A stretch of 7,987 nt of DNA from CAZIVO01 sp964542765 (GCA_964542765.1 CAZIVO010000135.1:1-7987), one strand, 5' to 3'. Shown: positions 1 to 6,785, counted from the stretch's first letter. Notes: generated by a model from the sequence alone, not told the origin. Program-made: numbers and translations.

Positions 1-224
1 CTGAACCAACTCCCCACTGCAGATTGCCAATCGCCCAGGTGAGGCCTCTCTCCGTTTTCGAGGTGATGGTCGCGGTGGTGTTGATATTCGATCCTTGTCG
101 TGGCCTTTCCGGTGGGGCTGCCGAGCCGATGCTTTAGAAGGTCGAACAGGGCGAAAGGCCGACGAGAGTCAGTGTCATCACGAGTTGTAGAGGGGCAGTC
201 ATGATTCTGGAAACCATTGGAGGA
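1..224. other. Left-edge strip without a convincing gene; short signal-peptide-like frame on the minus strand
   Basis: No gene can be called here with confidence. On the minus strand, seven bases beyond the mutM stop, an ATG at 217 opens a 27-codon frame ending in TAA at 136-134. A second in-frame ATG lies at 202. Its product resembles an export signal: an Arg near the start, a hydrophobic run LQLVMTLTLVGL, then SPCSTF. The cysteine is not in a good lipobox (Pro precedes it). After the TAA the same frame stays open to the window edge, with segments such as NTTATITSKTERGLTW and GNLQWG. It could be a nonsense-interrupted secreted protein, but the other two minus frames are also largely open here, so chance is a fair alternative. 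No tRNA, repeat or clear terminator was seen. Confidence 0.2.
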
Positions 225-1064
225 TCACGATTGGCAGCGAGGGCAGTAGAAGCTTGACCGGCCACTTTCGACGATCTGCTTGATCACGGAATTGCACTGA
301 TCGCAGGTTTCGCCGACACGCCCGTAGACGGATAGGGATTGCTGGAAGTAGCCCGTGTCAGCCTCGACGCCGACATAGTCTCGAAGGCTGGTGCCGCCCT
401 CACGGATGGCTTGCTCGAGAATTTCTCTGGTTGCAGCGGCCAGCGCCTTGCAGTGTTTGTGGGTCAATCTTCGGACCGACCGGTGCGGCCTTACACCGGC
501 GAGAAAACAGATTTCCGAGGCGTAGATATTGCCGATACCGACGACGTTCTTGGCGTTCATGAGGAAGCTCTTGATACCGACCTTGCGTCCACGGGTCATT
601 TCGTGGAGGGCGGTACCGTCGAAGGCCGGGTCCAAAGGTTCCGGTCCAAGTTCGGCGAGCAAGCGGTGCGAAGCGAGTTGATCTGTGGGCACCACATCGA
701 GCGAGCCGAAGCGTCTTGGATCCATGAAGCGCACGAGTCGGTCACCGCAATCCAGTCGCCAGTGCTCGTGCTTTTCGTATCTGGGTCGCGGCTCTCGCGG
801 TCGGGTGACCTCGATCAGGAGTTGGCCGCTCATCCCCAGGTGGATCATCGCCGTTGGCTGGCCGCGTCCCGAGAAGCGGATCAACAGATACTTGGAGCGG
901 CGGGTGACCTCTTCGCAGCGTCGCCCGATGAGATCAAGGAAGGCGGCTCGCGGGATTGGCCAGCGCAGATCCGGTCGCCGCAAGACGGCACGGCGGACCT
1001 TGTGGCCAGGTAGCCAGCGCTCGACGCCACGGCGGATGGTCTCGACTTCGGGAAGTTCGGGCAA
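225..1064 (-). CDS. mutM: Formamidopyrimidine-DNA glycosylase (Fpg/MutM), 279 aa, TTG start
   Basis: Bifunctional base-excision repair enzyme that removes oxidised purines such as 8-oxoguanine and nicks the abasic site by beta/delta-elimination. The start is set by biochemistry: the family needs a Pro directly after the initiator Met as nucleophile. The sequence reads TTG then PELPEVETIRRG, so TTG at 1064 is chosen, although the frame stays open upstream into valS. Visible features: Pro2 and Glu3; Lys58 in RRSKYLL; the HLGMSG loop (75-80); DPRRFG (115-120); the helix-two-turn-helix stretch GIGNIYASE (176-184) with the DNA-contacting Asn179; and a C-terminal zinc finger with Cys254, Cys257, Cys274 and Cys277 plus Arg269. 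Length and motifs are complete, and all expected residues for activity are present. The gene follows valS after 73 bp on the same strand, with no clear Shine-Dalgarno sequence. MutM is favoured over Nei because of the PELPEVE start and the zinc-finger sequence. Confidence 0.96.
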   Translation of the reverse strand: MPELPEVETIRRGVERWLPGHKVRRAVLRRPDLRWPIPRAAFLDLIGRRCEEVTRRSKYLLIRFSGRGQPTAMIHLGMSGQLLIEVTRPREPRPRYEKHEHWRLDCGDRLVRFMDPRRFGSLDVVPTDQLASHRLLAELGPEPLDPAFDGTALHEMTRGRKVGIKSFLMNAKNVVGIGNIYASEICFLAGVRPHRSVRRLTHKHCKALAAATREILEQAIREGGTSLRDYVGVEADTGYFQQSLSVYGRVGETCDQCNSVIKQIVESGRSSFYCPRCQS

Positions 1065-1137
1065 GTCGGTATTCTGGATCGGCAAAGTGCTCGCTGGCAA
1101 GTATCTCCCTGCGCGGAATCTGGCAGATGGTCCGTTG

Positions 1138-4100
1138 CTACAAGGAGTCGAGGCTGGTTTCGATGCCGCCGAGTTGAGTTCGCAGGCTCTCGAGGTTTTG
1201 ACGTTCCTTCTCGACGACCTCGGCTGGAGCCCTGCTGGTGAAGTTTTCGTTCGAGAGTTTTTTCTCGGTGCCGGCGATGCGCCCGATGAGATTGTCGCGC
1301 TCCTTGGAGAGCTTGGCCTTCTCCTGCTCAAGGTCGACGACTCCGAGGACCAGGAACTCGATTTCGCCGATCACGCAGGTGGCGGCATCGCGCGGGCGGG
1401 TGCCGCCGGTGATGATTTCCAGGGATTCGCCACCCGCCATCTCACAGATCAGGCCCGCGCAGCTCTCGATGAGATCGGCTGATTTTTCTGTCACCTTGGC
1501 CTGGAGTGGCACCTTGGTACTGGGCGTGACTTGATAGCGAGCGCGCACTTCGCGCAGACCGGTCACGATCTCTCGCACATTGTTGATCTGCGCCTCGAGC
1601 GTCTCGTTTTTCCATTCACTGGGGGACTCGGGCCATTGCGCCAGCGTCAGCAGCGAATTCGCAGGGAGCTCTTGTTCGAGGCCGCGTCTTGGCACGATCT
1701 CACCGAGGGTCTCCCACAGGCGCTCGGTGATGAAGGGCACCATCGGATGTAGCAATCGAAGGATCTGATCGAGACCCAGGGCCAGGACCTGCTGGGCAAG
1801 CGGCCTCGTTGCATCATCGCGCATGCGAGGCTTGACCAGTTCCAGATACCAGTCGCAGTAGTCGGACCAGAAGAACTCCCGCAGCGCATTGATGGTGGCC
1901 GAGGGGTTGTAAGCCGTCAGGTTGCGCTGGACCTCATCAATCGTCGAGGCGAGTCGCGAGAGGATCCAGCGGTCTTCTATCTCCAGATCGGAGATCTCGT
2001 GTGGTTCGAAACCGGCACCCTCCAGATTCATGAAGGCGAAGCGCGCCGAGTTCCAGATCTTGTTGCAGAAGTTGCGGCCGACTTCGAAGCGTTCGCTGAA
2101 GACCTTTGCCTGGGGGACGTCGTCCATCGTTCCGAGGACGTCGAACTCTTTGCCGGTCTTTGGACAAAGGTAGGTGAAGATGGTTCGACCGTGTTTGGCC
2201 TTGGCGAGATCGATGGTTTCGCCGGTGAAGGGAGACGTTGCGGCAACCGGAAGACGCACATCTTGCGTGCCGGTTTGCATGTCGCAGACCACGTACCGCA
2301 TCGCATCCGCACCGTATTTCTCGATGATGTCGATGGGGTCGACACCATTGCCCTTGGACTTGCTCATCTTTTCACCCTTGCCATCTTGGATGTTGGCGTG
2401 GATGAAAACGTCCGTGAAGGGTACATCGCCCAGGTTGTAGAGGCCGGCAATGACCATGCGAGCGACCCACAGGGAGATGATGTCTCGTCCGGTCACCAGG
2501 CAGTTGCCCGGGTAGTAATAGGACAGACAGTCGCTGGGCATGTTGTCTCCAGCGAGTGGGCTCTGACCTTCGTCGATGGCCGCAGTTGCAGGGTCTGGCC
2601 AGCCCAGTGTGCTGTGTGGCCATAGAGCGCTGCTGAACCAGGTGTCGAGCACGTCGGGATCCTGTTCGAGACCGGACATGCGCAGGAGAGCCGTCATCCG
2701 CTCCTCGGTATCCCGGTCGCAAAAGCACAGCTGAACCTCGACCTTGTCGATGCCTTGTGCGCCGTCAGCGATCAATGCGAGTGCGCCTTCGGGATCGAGT
2801 CGGCGGCCATCGTCCAGGAGGATCCACGCGTGGATGTCGTCGCGGCCACGGTTCCCTTCGAGAACATTTTTCATGGACAGGAACTTGGTGCGGTCCATGG
2901 TGCTCAGCCAGACCGGTATCCGGTGGCCCCACCAGAGCTGTCGGCTGATGCACCAGTCGCGCTTCTCGGCGAGCCAGTTGCGATACATTCCGCCATAGCG
3001 CTCGGCGTCCGGGTGGAAGGTGACCTGTCGACCGGTCGAGGATCGCCAGTCAGGGCTTACAGCATCGATGGCTGCTTGAGCCAGGCCTGGTGATACGAAC
3101 TCATGTTCGGTCCCCTTGCCCATCACGATGCCGCCTTCGATGTCGCTCATCCGCACGAACCACTGCTTGCTCAGATAAGGTTCGATGATCGTCTTCGAGC
3201 GATCCGAATGGTCCACCTCGATCACCCGGTCCTCGATCTTCTCGAGAAGGTCGCGGTCTTCGAGAGCCTTGACCACCGCCTTGCGGGCTTCGAATCGGTC
3301 GATGCCGGCGAAGGCTCCTGCATTCTGGTTGAGGGTACCGTCGGTGCTCAGGATATTGATGATCTCGATCTCATCACGATGACGTTGCCAGACCTCGTAG
3401 TCGTTTGGATCGTGAGCGGGCGTGGCCTTCACGCAGCCGGTGCCGAGTTCGGGCTTGGCCCAGGGGTCGGTGATGATGGGGATCGGCCGGTCTTGCAGCG
3501 GCAGCATGCAGCACCTCCCATCGGCCGCCATCTCGGCGACCTTTTCCAGCAGTGGCAGGAGATCGCGACGTCGGACTTCGAGTTGCTCCAGTTCAGCCTC
3601 GATGTCGGGCTTGTCCTTGTTCGGGGCGGCCTCGAGTTTCTCACGTGTATGTGCGAGGGTTTCGTCGAGAGCCTTGCCCGGGTTGGCATGACACACCACG
3701 CCGGTATCGCCGAGCATGGTTTCCGGTCGTGTTGTTGCCACGACGATGTGTTCGGGTTCGCCGGGTTTAGGGTCGATGACCGGATAGCGGATGTACCAAA
3801 ATTTTCCGCGAACTTCTGCTTTGTAGAGTTCGTCATCTGCAACGGCGGTTTGTAACTCGCAGTCCCAGTTGACCAGCCGATCTCCTCGGTAGATCAGGCC
3901 GTCCCGGAACATCTTGAAGAAGGTGTGGCGGACGGCGCGTGCGCAGACTTCGTCCATCGTGAAACGCTGGCGATCCCAGTCACAAGAGCAACCCATCTGC
4001 TGTTGCTGATAGATGATCCTTTTCTGGTAGTCGTCCTTCCAGTCCCAGATCCTTGCGACCAGCGCTTCGCGGCCGATGTCGTGACGCGTCTTACCTTCGA

Positions 4101-4404
4101 GTTCTTTGAGCCGTTTCTCGACAACGGCCTGTGTGGCGATGCCTGCATGATCGGTGCCAGCCATCCATAATGCATTCCGGCCTTGCATGCGATGCCACCG
4201 GACCAGGAGGTCTTGCATGACATTGTCCATTGCATGACCCATGTGCAGAGCGCCGGTGACATTGGGCAGCGGCATCATGACCACGTAGCGCTCGGAGTTT
4301 TCATCCGGGCTGGCTGCGAAAGCTTTGGACTCGAGCCAGCGCTTGGAGACCCCGCCTTCCACTGCCTGTGGGTCGTATTGTGTGGGGAGTTCGCGCGTTG
4401 TCAT
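1138..4404 (-). CDS. valS: Valyl-tRNA synthetase (ValRS), 1088 aa
   Basis: Cytoplasmic class I aminoacyl-tRNA synthetase that charges tRNA-Val and hydrolyses mischarged Thr-tRNA. Visible, numbered from the ATG at 4404: HIGH motif as HMGH (54-57) after PLPNVTGAL; WMAGTDHAGIATQ (80-92); editing (CP1) domain with ATTRPETMLGD (223-233) and ATPAHDPNDYEVW; RDWCISRQLWWGHRIPVW returning to the core; DTWFSSALWP (587-596); KMSKS (679-683); the anticodon-binding helical domain around FCNKIWNSARF; and a C-terminal coiled-coil tRNA-binding arm (about 1022-1088). The protein is longer than E. coli ValRS (951 aa). The extra length includes a charged helical block in the editing domain (about 243-295), a long stretch before DTWFSS, and about 35 residues with CPKTGKEFD after KMSKS. 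Similar enlargement fits Planctomycetota, from memory. An in-frame GTG at 4449 would add 15 residues, but ATG at 4404 is preferred because the homologous N-terminus begins near ELPTQYDPQAVE. The gene lies between the RNase HII-like gene and mutM on the same strand. Confidence 0.97.
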   Translation of the reverse strand: MTTRELPTQYDPQAVEGGVSKRWLESKAFAASPDENSERYVVMMPLPNVTGALHMGHAMDNVMQDLLVRWHRMQGRNALWMAGTDHAGIATQAVVEKRLKELEGKTRHDIGREALVARIWDWKDDYQKRIIYQQQQMGCSCDWDRQRFTMDEVCARAVRHTFFKMFRDGLIYRGDRLVNWDCELQTAVADDELYKAEVRGKFWYIRYPVIDPKPGEPEHIVVATTRPETMLGDTGVVCHANPGKALDETLAHTREKLEAAPNKDKPDIEAELEQLEVRRRDLLPLLEKVAEMAADGRCCMLPLQDRPIPIITDPWAKPELGTGCVKATPAHDPNDYEVWQRHRDEIEIINILSTDGTLNQNAGAFAGIDRFEARKAVVKALEDRDLLEKIEDRVIEVDHSDRSKTIIEPYLSKQWFVRMSDIEGGIVMGKGTEHEFVSPGLAQAAIDAVSPDWRSSTGRQVTFHPDAERYGGMYRNWLAEKRDWCISRQLWWGHRIPVWLSTMDRTKFLSMKNVLEGNRGRDDIHAWILLDDGRRLDPEGALALIADGAQGIDKVEVQLCFCDRDTEERMTALLRMSGLEQDPDVLDTWFSSALWPHSTLGWPDPATAAIDEGQSPLAGDNMPSDCLSYYYPGNCLVTGRDIISLWVARMVIAGLYNLGDVPFTDVFIHANIQDGKGEKMSKSKGNGVDPIDIIEKYGADAMRYVVCDMQTGTQDVRLPVAATSPFTGETIDLAKAKHGRTIFTYLCPKTGKEFDVLGTMDDVPQAKVFSERFEVGRNFCNKIWNSARFAFMNLEGAGFEPHEISDLEIEDRWILSRLASTIDEVQRNLTAYNPSATINALREFFWSDYCDWYLELVKPRMRDDATRPLAQQVLALGLDQILRLLHPMVPFITERLWETLGEIVPRRGLEQELPANSLLTLAQWPESPSEWKNETLEAQINNVREIVTGLREVRARYQVTPSTKVPLQAKVTEKSADLIESCAGLICEMAGGESLEIITGGTRPRDAATCVIGEIEFLVLGVVDLEQEKAKLSKERDNLIGRIAGTEKKLSNENFTSRAPAEVVEKERQNLESLRTQLGGIETSLDSL

Positions 4405-4439
4405 TGTGGCGGCGAGTGTACGAGGCTGGCCGACAATTG

Positions 4440-4452
4440 CAGGTGCCACCTG
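4440..4452. promoter_or_regulatory. Short palindrome upstream of valS
   Basis: Perfect 6-bp inverted arms around one base, CAGGTG-C-CACCTG, lie in the 94-bp gap between the RNase HII-like gene and valS, about 36 bp before the valS ATG. It could be a small operator or RNA hairpin. It is short enough to occur by chance, and no convincing -10/-35 pair was found beside it. It also overlaps the alternative GTG start at 4449. Confidence 0.15.
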
Positions 4453-4498
4453 ATCTTGTCGGGCGTCTTGGCTGGAACGACAGGGAGGAGTCGAGGTC

Positions 4499-5446
4499 TC
4501 ATCGGACCCTGATCAGCCTGGAGCGGGGGAAATCTTGCGCATCGACGATCTGTGCAACGTCCTCGAGGAATCTTCGTCCATCTTGGTAGTAACCAGCGGT
4601 GGGGCGCAGTTCGGGAACCCGCTGGGCAAACCATCGGTTGAGGGCCTTCACCATGATTTCACGGAAGTATTTTGCCGTGCAACTGGCAAGGGCTGTTGGA
4701 AAAGATCGATCTTCACCCTGGGTGGTGAAGGTCACCTTCACAGGTCCCGTGCGTGTTCGAATCCGGTAGCTCGAGCTGGCAATTCCTTCTTCGAGTCGCT
4801 CGATCTTTGCTTTCGGGTAGGCGCGACGCAGACTTGGCAAGTAGTGCATCAAGCCTCCACAGCGGTCAGCGACGAGGTGGGCGCCCTCGGGTAGCACCTT
4901 GAGAATCTCCGCAATGATCTTCGAGTAGGCGCGGAAATGCGTTCGGCTCTTGTTGTCCGTTTCCTCGATCAGCTGATTGAACTCTTCGACATCAACTGTG
5001 CGCACCGCGATCGAAAGTAATTCCATGCCGGCGGCATCGATGGCACCGGCGAGCTGGTGAGCTCGCAGTTCGATGTCGCGTGGATCGTTGACAAGGGGCA
5101 AGGGTATGTCGAGGTCCTCGTACCACGGGCATCGCCGTAAATGTTTCAGATCGGCCCCACATTCTTCGAGGAGTTCTGTGACGGTTTGCGGGATGTGGCC
5201 GTGATGTGCTCCCCAAAAAGACAGTGCGGTTTGCTCGAGACGCTCCAGGCCTCGCTTTCCCTGGTGAACCTTCTTGCTATCGGCAACGCGAATCTTGCCT
5301 TTGCGCATGCGGTCCCTGCAGATGACGTCATCGAGGAGTTCCCACGGGCATTCTCCTTTTGGCCCTGCAAGCGCAACTCCCGCAACAACGAGCGGCCCGA
5401 GGAGTGGCCCGAGGCCGGCTTCATCGACTCCTCCCAGGTAGTTCAA
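4499..5446 (-). CDS. Divergent RNase HII-like (RNase H fold) protein, 315 aa
   Basis: The N-terminus GVDEAGLGPLLGPLVVAGV and ADSKK (55-59) place this in the RNase HII/HIII superfamily, which cuts RNA in RNA/DNA hybrids. Likely metal ligands are Asp8, Glu9, Asp56 or Asp194 (in LVADRCGG) and Asp246, the last just before a segment FPTALASCTAKYFREIM that resembles the family's SAASIIAKVTRD helix. Two things differ from ordinary RNase HII. The GRG motif that recognises the ribonucleotide junction is GLG (11-13). The protein is also about 100 residues longer than typical RNase HII, with an added block around residues 70-165. The C-terminus has RPTAGYYQDGRRFLED. The start is TTG at 5446; an in-frame TAG lies 9 bases upstream, and GVDEAG begins at residue 6, so nothing longer is possible. 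It is probably the first gene of a valS-mutM transcript. The fold is well supported. The substrate is uncertain, and it should not be assumed to replace rnhB. Confidence 0.8.
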   Translation of the reverse strand: MNYLGGVDEAGLGPLLGPLVVAGVALAGPKGECPWELLDDVICRDRMRKGKIRVADSKKVHQGKRGLERLEQTALSFWGAHHGHIPQTVTELLEECGADLKHLRRCPWYEDLDIPLPLVNDPRDIELRAHQLAGAIDAAGMELLSIAVRTVDVEEFNQLIEETDNKSRTHFRAYSKIIAEILKVLPEGAHLVADRCGGLMHYLPSLRRAYPKAKIERLEEGIASSSYRIRTRTGPVKVTFTTQGEDRSFPTALASCTAKYFREIMVKALNRWFAQRVPELRPTAGYYQDGRRFLEDVAQIVDAQDFPRSRLIRVR

Positions 5447-5480
5447 GGTGTGCTATCCGACTTGCCGAAGATCATGGTGT

Positions 5481-5864
5481 ATGGAGATTTTACTCGTAGC
5501 GGAAGATCGACTTGTTCGTGATCAGGTCAAGGTCGGCCTGCAGCAGTTCCCTGAATTCTCGGTCACGACAGGTGAAGGATACGCGGCCATCAATGAAGCG
5601 CGCCAGAGGGAATTCGATTGCGTCTTTCTTGGGGTGGATTTTGCCGGCACAGATGGTTTTCGATTGCTCGAGCACATACGCAGCTTTGACGCCGAAGTCT
5701 ATGTCGTGGCCATCACCAGCAGGGATCGGATTCGTGAACTCCAGGCCGAGAAGAGCCGGTTGAACTTGACCGCGATCCTGGGCACGCCCATCGACGCGAG
5801 CGAGTTTTTCCGTCTGGTCGGCATGTTGAGATCTCGGCGTTTGGAGTCGAAGACAGCTCGCTAA
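5481..5864 (+). CDS. Stand-alone receiver-like domain without phospho-acceptor Asp (pseudo-receiver), 127 aa
   Basis: A single CheY-like domain with no output domain. The beta1 strand and acidic pair are present (MEILLVAED, Glu8-Asp9). The region after FDCVFL matches the usual D-x-x-M-P-G-x-D-G spacing as G51-VDFAGT-D58-G59, so the phosphorylated Asp position is Gly51; Asp53 sits two residues later. The switch Thr is kept (AIT79S). The conserved Lys before Pro in beta5 is Thr102 (ILGTPID). With both Asp and Lys gone, normal phosphotransfer is unlikely, and the domain probably works through constitutive protein contacts. ATG at 5481 is chosen because the fold begins there; an in-frame GTG at 5448 would add a Cys-rich non-homologous stretch and overlap the leader of the opposite gene. 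The gene is divergent from the RNase HII-like gene, with 34 bp between starts, and is followed by the Pus10-like gene on the same strand. No partner can be named from the window. Confidence 0.8.
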   Translation: MEILLVAEDRLVRDQVKVGLQQFPEFSVTTGEGYAAINEARQREFDCVFLGVDFAGTDGFRLLEHIRSFDAEVYVVAITSRDRIRELQAEKSRLNLTAILGTPIDASEFFRLVGMLRSRRLESKTAR

Positions 5865-5933
5865 CCGGCAAGTCTCACTCGCTTCCGGATTTCTCGGGCG
5901 GCTTGTCTTGGCGGATGTGCACGCCCTTCGCGA

Positions 5934-6785
5934 ATGTATGTGAGTTCGAAAGAGAGGAGGATCGCTATACTCCTCATCGTGGACGCCTCCCAGAAGCAGC
6001 CCCGCCCCCAGATCCGTGGTGACGCACCCGTGACCAAGATCTACCTTGAGTCGCGTTACCGTAAGTTCAGGCGAGGGCTCCCGCAGACGATCTTCTGGTG
6101 CCCCGTGTGCAAGGGTGACCGCCGCCGCCGCAAGGGCTGCGAGAAGTGTCAGGGATATGGCAAGCTGACCAAGGACTCAGTGCAGGAGTTGATCTCCCGG
6201 CAATTGCTGCCGGCCTACAGGGCGAAGAAGGGGAAGTTTCACGGTGCTGGCCGCGAAGATATCGATGTCCTGATGCTCGGCCGCGGCCGTCCGTTCGTGT
6301 TTGAAGTTGTTGGACCGCGTGTTCTGGATGTCGATCTGACGGCCTTGCGAGAGGCTATCCACGAGAGATCTGATGATGCCATCGAGATCGATCCATTCGA
6401 GCCGGTGCGTCGAGAGCGCATCCCTTACTGGAAGGAGTCGCTCTTCGAAAAGGTGTATCTGGCGCAGGTGGAAGTGGCAAAAGCGCCGGCGGACGAGTTC
6501 AAGGAGGGTCTCATCGGGATTGAATTGAACATCGCCCAGCGAACACCATCGCGGGTTGCCCATCGCCGTGCCGACCTGACTCGAGAGCGGAAGGTGGTGG
6601 TTCAGAAAGCGACCAAACTTGACGAGACGTCCTTCGAACTCGAACTTCGGTGCTCTCATGGAACCTACGTCAAGGAGTGGGTGAGCGGAGAAGATGGTCG
6701 CACCGAGCCGTCTCTACCCGATCTTCTCGGGGCCGAGTGCCGTTGCCGTCAACTCGATGTTCTCGATATCTTGACCGGGCCATGA
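5934..6785 (+). CDS. pus10: Pus10-type tRNA pseudouridine synthase, catalytic module without THUMP region
   Basis: Pus10 converts U54 and U55 of the tRNA T-loop to pseudouridine in archaea, and acts on tRNA in animals. Recognisable blocks, numbered from ATG 5934: RYRKFRRGLPQT (41-52); a four-Cys cluster Cys56, Cys59, Cys69, Cys72 (CxxC-x9-CxxC); DSVQELI (81-87); KFHGAGREDIDVLMLG (101-116) with likely catalytic Asp109 in the R-x-D context of pseudouridine synthases; GRPFVFEVVGPR; VYLAQV with Tyr175; QRTPSRVAHRRADLTR (202-217); and HGTYVKEWVSGEDGRTEPS (242-260) with QLDVLDI. These match archaeal Pus10 in order. The protein has 283 residues at most, against roughly 400 in archaea, and lacks the upstream THUMP-bearing part. 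The start is uncertain: ATG 5934 has no Shine-Dalgarno; GTG 5979 (268 aa) follows a TATACT box closely enough for a leaderless start; GTG 6030 (251 aa) has GGTGA seven bases upstream. Pus10 is normally absent from bacteria, where TruB makes the 55 modification. The target here is inferred, not shown. Confidence 0.88.
   Translation: MYVSSKERRIAILLIVDASQKQPRPQIRGDAPVTKIYLESRYRKFRRGLPQTIFWCPVCKGDRRRRKGCEKCQGYGKLTKDSVQELISRQLLPAYRAKKGKFHGAGREDIDVLMLGRGRPFVFEVVGPRVLDVDLTALREAIHERSDDAIEIDPFEPVRRERIPYWKESLFEKVYLAQVEVAKAPADEFKEGLIGIELNIAQRTPSRVAHRRADLTRERKVVVQKATKLDETSFELELRCSHGTYVKEWVSGEDGRTEPSLPDLLGAECRCRQLDVLDILTGP
5954..5975 (+). promoter_or_regulatory. Hairpin over AGGAGG with an embedded TATACT box, near the pus10 start
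   Basis: GAGGAG (5954-5959) can pair with CTCCTC (5970-5975) around a 10-base loop. The stem covers a perfect Shine-Dalgarno core AGGAGG (5955-5960), and the loop and 3' arm contain TATACT (5966-5971), a 5/6 match to a sigma-70 -10 box. Two readings compete. As DNA, TATACT would start transcription at about 5978, just before GTG 5979, giving a leaderless pus10 message. As RNA from an upstream promoter, the hairpin would hide the AGGAGG. No strong -35 was seen (TTCGAA lies 15 bp upstream of the -10 box). The AGGAGG is 18 bases from GTG 5979, which is too far for normal use. Confidence 0.3.

Noticed and set aside
1..227. Readthrough or selenocysteine extension of mutM past its TGA
   Set aside because: The mutM frame is open after the TGA to the window edge, but Fpg is complete at its zinc finger, and no SECIS-like element or known extended family supports it.
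339..1013. 224-codon plus-strand open frame inside mutM
   Set aside because: It is antisense to the full Fpg domain set; coding signal clearly belongs to the minus strand.
685..1482. 265-codon plus-strand open frame across mutM and the valS end
   Set aside because: It is antisense to two strongly supported genes, crosses their boundary, and its product is Arg/Ser-rich with no recognisable domain.
1999..2625. 208-codon plus-strand open frame inside valS
   Set aside because: It is antisense to the conserved ValRS catalytic core and has no family motif.
3103..3855. 250-codon plus-strand open frame inside valS
   Set aside because: It mirrors the ValRS editing-domain codons on the opposite strand; long antisense frames are expected in GC-rich genes.
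4405..4498. T-box or other tRNA-sensing leader before valS
   Set aside because: The gap is only 94 bp and shows no specifier stem-loop or T-box consensus; T-boxes are mainly a Firmicutes feature.
5865..5933. Intrinsic terminator after the receiver gene
   Set aside because: Only short stems (GGGCG/CGCCC, 5896-5926) with no following T run were found, so read-through into pus10 is at least as likely.
6177..6659. 160-codon minus-strand open frame inside pus10
   Set aside because: The plus-strand protein carries the conserved Pus10 blocks over the same bases; this is a shadow.
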